From Myxococcales bacterium (GTDB lineage Bacteria > Myxococcota_A > UBA9160 > UBA4427): a stretch of 64,000 bases of DNA. A program made the position numbers and the translations under genes. Shown here one piece after another: positions 26,674-34,249 of the stretch (position 1 is the first letter of the stretch; the number at the start of each line of letters is the position of its first letter). The notes beneath the pieces are model-generated. The model had not been told where the DNA came from. It saw only the letters and a program-made list of their open reading frames with translations, and made no database searches. Location of the stretch: NCBI GenBank assembly GCA_012959805.1, contig DUCN01000062.1, forward strand, positions 169,373 to 233,372, given 5' to 3'.

Positions 26674-27038
26674 ATGGACGTCCCGGAATCTGATCCCGAA
26701 CTAGTTGAACTTGTCGAGTGCTTCGGCCATCGCGTGCGTTTCTTTGCTCGTCGCGTTGAAAGACGTTTTGGTCTTGGCGCGGAGTGGCGCGACGATCTTA
26801 TTTCGGCTGGCTATTGGGGACTGCTGAAGGCCCTGCGAAATCGGCGTGACGATGCCACCCTCACGAACTGTCGGCCTATGTTTCACGCCGTGTCGAAGGT
26901 GCGGTGATCAATGAAGCACGCGGGGTTCTTGGTCGAATATCGAACCCGGCGCGGCTACAAAATCAACTGGCGAAGATTTCGCGCGGCATTCGAGCTCGGT
27001 CGCCGGAGCTTCGGCGACTTCTGCGACACGAAATCTAG
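26674..27038 (+). pseudogene. Broken sigma-70 family gene (region 2 only, frameshifted)
   Basis: From ATG 26674 the protein reads like region 1.2/2 of FliA/WhiG-type sigma factors (ELVECFGHRVRFFARRVERR, then DDLISAGYWGLLKAL). After about base 26857 the coding signal moves to another frame and continues as ELSAYVSRRVEGAVINEARG, matching the next conserved block (YA..RIRGAILDELR in relatives), and stops at 27038. One indel therefore separates the halves. Regions 3 and 4, needed for -35 recognition, are missing. It is a decayed sigma gene, or a truncated gene with a sequence error. Confidence 0.6.
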
Positions 27039-27374
27039 TCGGATGCGCGGGGCCGAAACGGACGGGCTCCCCGATCTGCCGTGATCAGCGCGCTCGCTCG
27101 TTGAGCCAACCCGATTGGCCGTTCGAGATTGGCAACGGGGCGCGCGAGCGGGGAGCCCGCGTGTCTTGTGAACTTCATTATCCACGGAATGAATCGATTA
27201 TGGGCGTGGATATTGACGCGAAGCCAAATATTCCGGTGCATTGAATGCCCCGGGGGCGCTGCAGGGGATTAGGGCTGGGGGTCGATGAGGATGGCCAAGG
27301 ACCGTAACATCCGATTCCGAGCGAACGAGCTCGGCACAGGGCGGCCCCCTCAGGGCCACAAGGAGATCTCTGGT
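27039..27374. other. Intergenic region downstream of the sigma fragment
   Basis: About 335 bases with no recognisable coding signal and no homology to sigma regions 3/4. AAGGAGAT at 27360-27367 is the ribosome site of the following DsbA-like gene. Confidence 0.3.
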
Positions 27375-28106
27375 ATGGCGGAAAATTCGAGCGGGCGGCC
27401 GATTCTCATCGCGGCATTGTTGATCAGCTTTTCGATCATCGGAGCCAGCTTCTTCGTGGCGAGTTCTCTCGATCGTGCGACAGCGCAAATGGAAGTGGCC
27501 ACTGAGTTGCTCGACAATTTGCCATTGGCTGCCGCGCCAAGCCCGGGCGCTCGGCCCTCGCGCCCGAATCGCCCCGACGCGAATCGCGAGTACAAGGTCA
27601 CGTTAGGCGAAGCGCCCGTTCGAGGTGGAGGCGATGCGGTCGTCACGATCGTCGAGTGGTCGGACTTTCAATGCCCCTTCTGTAGCCGAGTCTCCCCAAC
27701 GCTGGCGAAGATTCACGAGGAATACGGCGACCGGGTTCGCGTCGCCTTCAAGCATATGCCGCTTTCGATTCATCCCCAGGCCCGCGCCGCTCATGCTGCC
27801 TCCGAGGCTGCAAAACGTCAGGGTCAGTTTTGGAAAATGCACGATCGGATTTTCGAAAACCAGCGTGACCTGAGCGTCGCGACCCTCGAGGGCTATGCCA
27901 CTTCGATGGGCCTCGACATGGACAAATTCCGGAGCGACATGCGAGCAGAGGATGTCGCCAAGCTAATCGATGATGACTTGAAGCAGGCCAGCCAGTTGGG
28001 TGTTACCGGAACGCCGTCCTTCTTCATCAATGGCAAATTCCTTTCGGGTGCCCAGCCCTTCGCCAACTTCAAGCGCGTGATCGACGACGCTCTCGGGAAG
28101 AGCTAG
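27375..28106 (+). CDS. DsbA/BdbD-like thiol-disulphide oxidoreductase
   Basis: Membrane-anchored periplasmic thioredoxin-fold protein of 243 residues. A hydrophobic N-terminal anchor (about 8-30) and Pro-rich linker precede a DsbA-like domain with active site CPFC (in DFQCPFCSRV), an inserted helical domain and the cis-Pro loop GTPSFFING. Family members form, isomerise or reduce disulphides in exported proteins. The abundance of Cys-rich and haem-binding exported proteins in this window offers possible clients, by inference. ATG 27375 is chosen because AAGGAG lies 9 bases upstream; an earlier start at 27285 would add 30 residues of polar sequence. The HAD gene follows after 15 bases, so they are probably co-transcribed. 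Confidence 0.88.
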   Translation: MAENSSGRPILIAALLISFSIIGASFFVASSLDRATAQMEVATELLDNLPLAAAPSPGARPSRPNRPDANREYKVTLGEAPVRGGGDAVVTIVEWSDFQCPFCSRVSPTLAKIHEEYGDRVRVAFKHMPLSIHPQARAAHAASEAAKRQGQFWKMHDRIFENQRDLSVATLEGYATSMGLDMDKFRSDMRAEDVAKLIDDDLKQASQLGVTGTPSFFINGKFLSGAQPFANFKRVIDDALGKS

Positions 28107-28121
28107 TCGGGGAGGCCTCGC

Positions 28122-28886
28122 GTGATTCGCGGGATTGCCTTCGATCTTTTCGACACGCTCGTCGATCAGAATCATGATCGACTCTCGCCCGTTGTGGTCG
28201 AAGGGTGCCGTGTCGGCGCGACGACACCGGCCTTGCATACCTTTGCTACAGAGGAGATGGGTGTCTCGCTCTCGCTGGTCGAGTTCGCTCAGCTGCTAGA
28301 AGACGTCGATCGGGAGCTTCGGGTCGATACGATCGACCAGGACATCGAACTCGCTTCCATCGATCGATTTGCCGCACTCGCCACACGCTTGGAATATTCA
28401 GAGGTGCTTCAGTCCGCTGAAGCCCTGGCGAATATCCATATGGGCATTCTTCATCGCGCAGTGACGGTTCCCTCACATCACGAGGCCGTGCTCACATCTC
28501 TGGCGATTGATTATTCGCTCGCCCTTTGTTCGAATTTTTCGCACGGCGCGACCGCTCGCGCGATCCTTCAGGAAGCGGGATTCGACGAACACCTTCGGAC
28601 CATCGTTATTTCCGATGAGGTCGGGATTCGAAAGCCCCGCCGCGAGATTTTCGACCGGGTCATCACAGACTTTGGGTTTGCGCCGCAGGAAATTCTTCAT
28701 GTCGGCGACAAACTTCGTGCAGACGTGGCGGGTGCGGCCGCGGCGGGAATGAAAACGGTCTGGTTGACGCGCTGTGTTCGGGATCCTGAAAAAGAACTCG
28801 AACGTTCGACCGGGCCGAGACCGGATTTTTCGATTGAAGACTTGATGGATCTGCCCGTGCTTGTCGCCCGACTAGGAAACTCGTGA
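28122..28886 (+). CDS. HAD-superfamily hydrolase
   Basis: Cytosolic phosphatase-like enzyme of 254 residues. Motif I is DLFDT (Asp8 nucleophile, Asp11 acid), motif II Ser/Thr lies in LCSNFSH, motif III Lys in GIRKPRREIF and motif IV in HVGDKLRADVAGA. The alpha-helical cap between motifs I and II matches class I HADs (haloacid dehalogenase/phosphoglycolate phosphatase type). The substrate cannot be told from sequence. GTG start with GGGGAGG seven bases upstream, directly after the DsbA-like gene. Confidence 0.85.
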   Translation: MIRGIAFDLFDTLVDQNHDRLSPVVVEGCRVGATTPALHTFATEEMGVSLSLVEFAQLLEDVDRELRVDTIDQDIELASIDRFAALATRLEYSEVLQSAEALANIHMGILHRAVTVPSHHEAVLTSLAIDYSLALCSNFSHGATARAILQEAGFDEHLRTIVISDEVGIRKPRREIFDRVITDFGFAPQEILHVGDKLRADVAGAAAAGMKTVWLTRCVRDPEKELERSTGPRPDFSIEDLMDLPVLVARLGNS

Positions 28887-28912
28887 ACTCTGAATCTTGT
28901 GATGCTCTTTTG

Positions 28913-29323
28913 TTAGTGAATGGATCCCGGCTGAATGAGTTGGAAGAGGGCGGCTTCCGCTTCGAACTGAGTTCCGTCAGCGCGCTGCATGTCGAAGCTG
29001 CCGGCCATCGAACCAAAGGGCGTGGGGAGTGGACAGCCGGATGTATATTCAAAGGACTGGCCGGGTTCGAGGGTTGGCTGCTCGCCGACGACGCCGGGTC
29101 CGTGGACTTCCTCGGTATGTCCGGTCCCATCGACGATGGTCCAATGACGATTCCGCAGTTGTACGGTCGTGTCTCCGACATTCGATATGCGAATCCTGTA
29201 GAGAAAGAACCAGCGACTCGCCGATGGGTTACTGTGCTCGGGAGAATAATGCGCTCGGATCTGAACCCGAACGCCCGCAGTTTCCGTTTCGGAGGAGGTT
29301 TCGAAGAGATCACCGTCGGACAC
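28913..29323 (-). CDS. apaG: ApaG domain protein
   Basis: Small cytosolic beta-sandwich protein (136 residues). It has the family's signature block GPGVVGEQPTLEPGQSFEYT, SGCPLPTPFGSMAGSF, and begins with RVQIRAHYSPEHSNPSASRWFFLYRIRI as expected. ApaG has been linked to Co2+/Mg2+ homeostasis in enterobacteria; the biochemical role is unsettled. It lies between the convergently read HAD gene and the divergent rsmE. Confidence 0.93.
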   Translation of the reverse strand: MSDGDLFETSSETETAGVRVQIRAHYSPEHSNPSASRWFFLYRIRISNVGDTTVQLRNRHWTIVDGTGHTEEVHGPGVVGEQPTLEPGQSFEYTSGCPLPTPFGSMAGSFDMQRADGTQFEAEAALFQLIQPGSIH

Positions 29324-29379
29324 GCCGGGAACTCTAGCAGTAGCAATCGACTATCTTCCTGGACTTCGAGGCGGTCCGA

Positions 29380-30093
29380 ATGAATTGTTTACTGATCGAA
29401 GAAGGAGAACTCGGTCCCGACGGAAATCGGGTTCGCATCACAGGTCGTAGGCGCCACCACGTGGAAACGATCTTGCGGTGCGAAGTCGGAGAACGGATTC
29501 GCGTCGGCGTCATCGGTGGCCGCCTTGGGCACGGGCGAATTCTTCGGATCGACACCCATGTGCTTGACCTCGAGATTGAACTCGGGCGCGATTCGGTGCC
29601 GAAACGCCCACTTCATCTCATTCTTGCGCTGCCACGCCCTCCCGTCTTTCGTCGTCTGCTTTCGACGGTTGCGAGCCTGGGCGTCGAGAAATTATGGGTC
29701 GTTGGGACCGCGCGGACAGAGAGGAATTTCTGGCAGAGTCATGTCGTGGAGGCGGAGGAGGTCCGCGAGTGTCTCTTGCTCGGGCTTGAGCAGGCGAGTG
29801 ATTCGATCCTTCCAGAGGTCGAGTTTCATCGCTACTTCGATTCCCTCGTATCGGAATTCCTGCCAGAGAAACTCGCTGGACGTCGGGCTCTACTGGCGCA
29901 TCCGAGTGCGAAACAGCGCTGTCCCCATGCAGTCGATGGGCCGGTCAGCGTATTCGTTGGGCCGGAAGGCGGCTTCGTCGATTCCGAAGTCGAACGGCTC
30001 GAGACTATCGGTTTCGAAGTCGTTGGCCTTGGCCCGCGCGTACTGCGCGTCGAACCGATCATTCCCCTACTGGTAGGTCGACTCTTTGACTGA
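29380..30093 (+). CDS. rsmE: 16S rRNA (uracil1498-N3)-methyltransferase RsmE
   Basis: SPOUT-class methyltransferase (237 residues) that methylates U1498 of 16S rRNA using S-adenosylmethionine. Family marks are the N-terminal PUA-like domain (HHVETILRCEVGERI), LILALPRPPVFRRLLSTVASLGVEKL and the knot motifs GPEGGFVDSEVERL and LGPRVLRVEP. The last block normally ends ETA; here it is EPI, a small departure. Its 3' end overlaps the convergent DUF5658 gene by 35 bases. Confidence 0.9.
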   Translation: MNCLLIEEGELGPDGNRVRITGRRRHHVETILRCEVGERIRVGVIGGRLGHGRILRIDTHVLDLEIELGRDSVPKRPLHLILALPRPPVFRRLLSTVASLGVEKLWVVGTARTERNFWQSHVVEAEEVRECLLLGLEQASDSILPEVEFHRYFDSLVSEFLPEKLAGRRALLAHPSAKQRCPHAVDGPVSVFVGPEGGFVDSEVERLETIGFEVVGLGPRVLRVEPIIPLLVGRLFD

Positions 30094-30709
30094 TCTGGCG
30101 AATCGGATGAGCGTTGGGAGGCGGCATGACCTTGGAAACTTCGGACTTGGGAGACGGGCCTTCAAGAACTGGTCGCGCTTGTGAATCGGAATGAACCGGT
30201 GTTGGATCTATCCCAGACGCGATGATTCCAAAATGCACGAGCATAAGGGCCGCATAAGCGGCGAGTGACACGTAGATTCCGATGCGTGCGAAGCGGAAGT
30301 TCTTGTGAACGAGAAGTATAATGAGCCAGATGCCGACGATGATGCATTTCTGGAGAAGGAATGCGCCGTGTCCGATGTCCAGGAAAAAATCCATGATGGG
30401 ATTGGCTTCCTGACCTCCGCGTTCGAGCCACAGCATCGTGAAGAATGCGTCGCCGACGTTTAGGGTGAAGACCGCGAGAATGAGAGCGACGTCTCGTCTC
30501 GAATAACGATCGACATACCCGACACGATCTCCGGAGCGGCGTCCGTGAGTCCGCCGACGAGGTCCGAATATTCCATTCCAAGGGCGGGTCGGGCGGTCAC
30601 GCCGGTCACCGTCTCGTCGATCAAGACCACCCCATTCCCGAGTATTCTCCTCGAGAGATGACGTCACTGAATTCTCTGTCGACGGGGAGTCCAATTCGTT
30701 GCGCCTCAA
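30059..30709 (-). CDS. DUF5658 family membrane protein
   Basis: Protein of 216 residues with a long Arg/Asp-rich polar N-terminus (1-70) and three membrane helices (about 75-95, 117-135, 142-163). The segment LNVGDAFFTMLWLERGGQEANPIM is the conserved core of DUF5658. Function is unknown. TTG start, no strong ribosome site. The tail overlaps rsmE on the other strand by 35 bases. Confidence 0.75.
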   Translation of the reverse strand: MRRNELDSPSTENSVTSSLEENTREWGGLDRRDGDRRDRPTRPWNGIFGPRRRTHGRRSGDRVGYVDRYSRRDVALILAVFTLNVGDAFFTMLWLERGGQEANPIMDFFLDIGHGAFLLQKCIIVGIWLIILLVHKNFRFARIGIYVSLAAYAALMLVHFGIIASGIDPTPVHSDSQARPVLEGPSPKSEVSKVMPPPNAHPIRQISQRVDLPVGE

Positions 30710-30813
30710 TTGCGTGCAAGATGCGGATTACCCATGAATGTGGGTGGCAGTCTCGTAGTCGTATCGGCCGAGGTGAGGCCGAATTTGAGCATTGAGAGGG
30801 GATTTGTTCGCAA

Positions 30814-32139
30814 TCAGGCGCCCGAGACGCGAAGCACCAGCCAGTAGATCCCGAGCCCGCAAAGGGCGGCCGTCGTGAGGGAAGTGGCGATTCGCGCCGC
30901 TCTGGGCGAGCCGAGTCTTCTTCCCAGCTTCAACAGGGGCCAAATCATCAACACGACCCCGATTTGTCCAATCTCGACCCCGATATTGAAGCCGAGAAGC
31001 GCGGGTACGAGTCGATGGGTTGGAAGCGTCATCTCGACCAGGATTCCCGCAAACCCAAGGCCGTGAACCAAACCAAAGGCGAACGTGAGACACACACGTA
31101 ACCAGGAATTGTGACTCGTTGCTGCGAGCGAGAAATAACAAGCCGTGAATAACAACAGCCCGGCGATCGTCACCAAGGGCAGGGATGCCCGGCCAAGCAC
31201 GACCGCGCCGCCAAGAGCGAGAAGACCGACAAGGACGGTAATTGGCAAGGCGAGACGCCGCCCATGATCGATCCAGCCCCTCTCGATGGCGACCATGGCG
31301 ACCGAGAATGCGATCACGGCTTCCACGGCTGCGGCACGAGGCTCTACCAATCCCTGAACAGCCAAGACGAGCGTCAGGCTGTGCGCGATCGTGAAGCCTG
31401 TAATCAATCGCGCAACATCGCCAAGACGCCCTGCCAGTAATAGGAGCCCGAAGACAAACGCGAGGTGATCCCAACCAGACAAAATATGGCGAATGCCCAG
31501 TTCGAGATAATCTTGAAAGCTGCTTCCCAGAGTCTCGCCTAGGTCGTTCGATTCCTTCGTTCCTTCCTTACGAATCCAAAAGACGGGTGAGGCTTCCGTC
31601 AGGACGCGTTCTCGGACACGGTCTGGATCGTTCTCAAATCGAACTCTTGCGAAATGAAGATGAGAGGGAGCCACGTCGAGCAGAATTCGACTTCGAATCT
31701 TGAGTGCCCGCGAATGGGTGGGGCAGCGAACTCGCCATTGGTACTGCGCCCAACCCGGGTCGTCCGGGCGGCGCGTCGCTACGGCCTGCGGTGGGCAGGC
31801 CATTCCATCGGCGAGCAGGATCAGATGACGGGGTAGAAAATCTGCGGGAATATCCTGTTCGTTATGGGATCGCAGTTGCGGCACGCTTCCCGGCGGTAGC
31901 GCCTCGGGACCGAGGCGGCTCAGTTCGAGCAGCTTCATTCGGACCGTGACGACAGCGGATTGATCGCCGAATTCCCAGCTCGAATAAGACACGCTGCGTC
32001 CATGGCCGGCCGCGCTGGCGGCGAAGCCCAGCACAATCAGGGCAATGAGATACGGAAGCGCCGCGGGGCGAAAGGGATTGGGACGAGCCGTTGGAGACCC
32101 GTCCGAGGGCCTCAGGAAGAAGTTGCCGATCTTGTTCAA
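30814..32139 (-). CDS. HupE/UreJ-like membrane protein with periplasmic domain
   Basis: Protein of 441 residues. A hydrophobic signal (about 28-45) leads to a beta-rich extracytoplasmic domain (about 46-195), then a bundle of about seven membrane helices (200-440) with HupE/UreJ hallmarks: HILSGWDHLAFVFGLLLL, FAFGLVHGLGFAG and LGFNIGVEIGQ. HupE/UreJ members are Ni/Co transporters of hydrogenase or urease loci, but this longer subfamily is found without such enzymes and none is encoded here, so its substrate is open. TTG start with a weak ribosome site. Confidence 0.75.
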   Translation of the reverse strand: MNKIGNFFLRPSDGSPTARPNPFRPAALPYLIALIVLGFAASAAGHGRSVSYSSWEFGDQSAVVTVRMKLLELSRLGPEALPPGSVPQLRSHNEQDIPADFLPRHLILLADGMACPPQAVATRRPDDPGWAQYQWRVRCPTHSRALKIRSRILLDVAPSHLHFARVRFENDPDRVRERVLTEASPVFWIRKEGTKESNDLGETLGSSFQDYLELGIRHILSGWDHLAFVFGLLLLAGRLGDVARLITGFTIAHSLTLVLAVQGLVEPRAAAVEAVIAFSVAMVAIERGWIDHGRRLALPITVLVGLLALGGAVVLGRASLPLVTIAGLLLFTACYFSLAATSHNSWLRVCLTFAFGLVHGLGFAGILVEMTLPTHRLVPALLGFNIGVEIGQIGVVLMIWPLLKLGRRLGSPRAARIATSLTTAALCGLGIYWLVLRVSGA

Positions 32140-32334
32140 GGGCGCTGCCGAAAGAACATATGCGCCACGATAGCGTGTGATTTCCCGGGGGTGGAGTCAG
32201 TGCGCATGATTAATTGAGGTGAAAGAAACGCATTCCATATTGACGATTTTTGACATCGACCTGGCGGTTTTTGTGCATGAATCGACCTGGGGCGGCGATG
32301 GATCGCAGTTCTGGCAGCATTCATCAAAGTGCTC

Positions 32335-32362
32335 TTGCGAGAAATCTGGCTTGTGCTACAAT
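32335..32362 (+). promoter_or_regulatory. Candidate extended -10 promoter of a short RNA
   Basis: TTGCGA (32335-32340), a 16-base spacer and TGCTACAAT, an extended -10 element with TACAAT at 32357-32362. A start near 32369 would give an RNA of about 45 nt ending at the terminator at 32382-32412. There is no open reading frame of use inside it. Confidence 0.4.
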
Positions 32363-32368
32363 TTCCAA

Positions 32369-32412
32369 ATCGACATCACAGATCCCGCGAGCCTCTGGCT
32401 TGCGGGATTTTT
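32369..32412 (+). ncRNA. Candidate small RNA of about 45 nt
   Basis: Defined only by the promoter-like element just upstream and the terminator at its 3' end. Most of the transcript would be the terminator hairpin plus a short 5' tail (CCAAATCGACATCACAG). It could be a small regulatory RNA, or the hairpin may simply end read-through from the intergenic strand. No known RNA family is recognised. Confidence 0.3.
32382..32412 (+). terminator. Intrinsic terminator
   Basis: A 12-bp stem (32382-32393 with 32397-32408, one G-U pair), a 3-nt loop and then TTTTCGTTT. This is the best-formed intrinsic terminator in the window. No recognised gene ends upstream of it on this strand, which is why a short RNA is considered. 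Confidence 0.7.
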
Positions 32413-32504
32413 CGTTTGAGGTCTGCGCGGGGCAACACGTGGAAGCGCGTGATCGATTGCCGCTCACAAGGCGACAGATGCTTGGACCTCGCGGTCGATG
32501 TGAT

Positions 32505-33128
32505 TCAGCGAACCGATGACCCCGAAAGTGGCTTCCGAGCGAATCGAGAGACTCGTAGGTGACTCGGCGGGCATGCTGATGGCTGGTCTCTGTGCAGAGT
32601 ACGACCACCTTGGAAGCCGCTGAGGACGCAGCCACCCAGATTTAGCGTGGTCGACACGGCGCCGGGCAACCAGCTGCTCGCGACCGCCTCATGCAGTGCC
32701 CACTCGACGCCGCTTCGCGCTGCCCAATGAGCCGCACGCCGAGATAGTCGGAAACTGCAACTCTCGATCCGATCGGAAGCGCGTGCACTCTCGCCTCTGG
32801 AGAGCGGAAGCGCCGTCCGAATCAGTGCCTGCGAACCGTCGATCGAATATCCAGCGATGCGCCAGAGCGACGCGTCGCCCAGGTCGCAGAACAATGTGAT
32901 CGGAGTGTCGACGATGTAGGCCCGGAAGTGGGGCGACTCGAGCCAGAAGCGATGATTCGGCGAGTCCACGATCGCCGCTTCGACAGCCCGTGCGCTTCGT
33001 GAGTGTGTCGGTTCTGTCGCTGAAGTCGACTTGAACCGGGCAGCGGGATCTGGCCGATAGAGCCTGTGCGAAGCGGAGGTCGCAATCGTGTTGTTCGGGG
33101 ATTCATCGTGCCGTACTGGGTTCCCCGT
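32505..33128 (-). pseudogene. Fragment of an MshO-like minor pilin
   Basis: The open stretch has no prepilin N-terminus and no good start (only GTG 32969). It contains SPHFRAYIVDTPITLFCDLGDASLWRIAGYSI and SDRIESCSF, which resemble the C-terminal half of MshO-type minor pilins (FYVxDTPVxYxCD..LxRYxGY, VxxCxF). The distal part loses the pattern and becomes Arg/Ser-rich, suggesting a further frameshift near 32700. It lies directly after the pilin gene on the same strand, in the order seen in MSHA operons. I read it as a remnant. Similarity is from memory of the family, not a search. Confidence 0.45.
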
Positions 33129-33152
33129 TCACTTTGGACTCGTGACTTCGAA

Positions 33153-33641
33153 TCAGGGCACCGTGATGGTGACTGCTCCGGTCGCGGAGTTGTAGGCGAT
33201 GGTTCGGCCTGCGGAAGCGTTGAAGGTGTAGGTGCAGATGGGAGTCGCGACGGTCGCCTGGTATTCACCCGAGGTGTCTGTTGCTATCGCAGGCGCACTC
33301 GACAGAATTGAGTTCCAGACCAGGATACATTCTGCAGAGGTGATCGTGCCGTCTCCGCCCCCGCCGGCGTCATTCTCCGGCCAACCCGTGTCGTTCATAC
33401 CGACGGTGATGCCGCCTTCGAGTGCCGTTGAATTGATACCCGCGGTGGCGCCCTGGGCGATCCATGAGGCATGCGACAGGTTGACGCCATTTCCGAACGC
33501 GCCACCGATCGCCTGGACCGATGCGGTCTGCGCATCCCCGGTGAGATCGACGAAGCGCGGTAGCGCTGTCGCTGCGAGAATTCCGATGATCACGATCACG
33601 ACTCCGAACTCGATGATCGTAAAGCCTTTGTTTGCACGCAT
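33153..33641 (-). CDS. Type IV prepilin, MSHA major-pilin-like
   Basis: Prepilin of 162 residues: short leader ending in Gly before the methylated Phe (KG/FTIIEF), Glu at +5, and a hydrophobic N-terminal helix (VVIVIIGILAATALPRFVDL). The remainder follows MSHA pilin proteins (GDAQTASVQAIGGAFGNGVNLSHASWIAQG, two Cys for a loop, then IAYNSATGAVTI). It would be processed by a prepilin peptidase and built into a pilus or pseudopilus. The reading frame is intact, yet its neighbours are only fragments of pilus-assembly genes, so assembly would depend on machinery elsewhere. Confidence 0.88.
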   Translation of the reverse strand: MRANKGFTIIEFGVVIVIIGILAATALPRFVDLTGDAQTASVQAIGGAFGNGVNLSHASWIAQGATAGINSTALEGGITVGMNDTGWPENDAGGGGDGTITSAECILVWNSILSSAPAIATDTSGEYQATVATPICTYTFNASAGRTIAYNSATGAVTITVP

Positions 33642-33842
33642 TCTATTATCTCCGATTCAGGTGCCTCGTCGCCGAATTTTTCGAGCGTGCAGGCGACGGT
33701 CGGGCAGGGAACTAAAGTCGTTGTCCGCCCATTTGTTGGTTTTTCGGTAAGGCATTTCTAAATCTTTATAGTGAGATCAGGCGAACCAAAACCCTGTTAA
33801 TCATGATCGGGGAAATGCCCGACAGAAACTGAGGAATTCTGA
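33642..33842. other. Upstream region of the pilin gene
   Basis: About 200 bases, AT-rich around 33740-33800, probably carrying the pilin promoter on the minus strand. No gene. Confidence 0.3.
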
Positions 33843-33980
33843 CTAGCCTCTGGCCGCCGAAGCCATCTCCCAGATTGGGAGGTAGACGCCCACCGCGAAC
33901 TCGAGCACGAGAATTCCTACGAATACGATCATGATCGGCTCGATGGCATCACCGATCTGCTTGAGGGGCAGGCGAAATCC
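33843..33980 (-). pseudogene. C-terminal fragment of a GspF/PilC/MshG-type inner-membrane platform protein
   Basis: About 45 codons bounded upstream by a stop (33981-33983) and ending with a natural stop. The peptide reads KQIGDAIEPIMIVFVGILVL followed by EFAVGVYLPIWEMASA, matching the last membrane helix of GspF-family proteins (IEPxLIxxxGxxVxxxxLxxYLPIW). The rest of the gene is absent. It lies just upstream of the pilin on the same strand, where mshG occurs in MSHA operons, so it marks deletion of that operon. Confidence 0.7.
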
Positions 33981-34098
33981 CTAACTAAACGGCCCGATCC
34001 GTCCAGTTTGTGCGCATCCGGGGACCGCCTTGCGGAGCTGAACGGAAAGGACCGTAGTTCAGGCTCGAACCTGGTTCCCTCGGGGGAGGACATTGCCA

Positions 34099-34161
34099 GT
34101 TGAAAATGAAAACCGTTTTCGATAATAATCATCTGTCTTGAAAATGGTTTTCATTTTCAAC
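34099..34161 (+). promoter_or_regulatory. Tandem Fur-like boxes forming a large inverted repeat
   Basis: Two 19-bp sites, GAAAATGAAAACCGTTTTC (34102-34120) and GAAAATGGTTTTCATTTTC (34140-34158), match the classical Fur box (GATAATGATWATCATTATC) at about 14 and 14-15 positions. Together 34099-34120 and 34140-34161 form an inverted repeat with 21 of 22 pairs and a 19-base spacer that itself contains GATAATAATCAT. The site ends 88 bases before the porin start. Iron-dependent repression of the downstream operon is inferred. Confidence 0.65.
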
Positions 34162-34249
34162 TTAATGATTCCGAACAGAGTCGGACATCGGCGTCGGACA
34201 TCGCGCACGAATTAATGATCGCGCACACGGAATAGAGGGGAACGCAGGA

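Larger units (their letters stand above)
32140..32504. other. Intergenic stretch with a promoter-terminator pair
   Basis: No credible gene. It contains the extended -10 promoter and intrinsic terminator listed separately, and two near-identical ATCGACCTGG copies about 30 bases apart (near 32260 and 32280) of unknown meaning. Confidence 0.4.

Noticed and set aside
28883-29383. Plus-strand frame overlapping apaG
   Set aside because: The minus-strand frame carries the complete ApaG signature, so the plus frame is a shadow.
32219-32419. Plus-strand frame of 66 codons running through the terminator
   Set aside because: It reads through the hairpin and T run at 32382-32412, and has no family match, so it is unlikely to be translated.
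34099-34161. Transcription terminator for a gene upstream
   Set aside because: The inverted repeat is AT-rich and long, but no plus-strand gene ends before it and the half-sites match Fur boxes, so a regulatory site is preferred.
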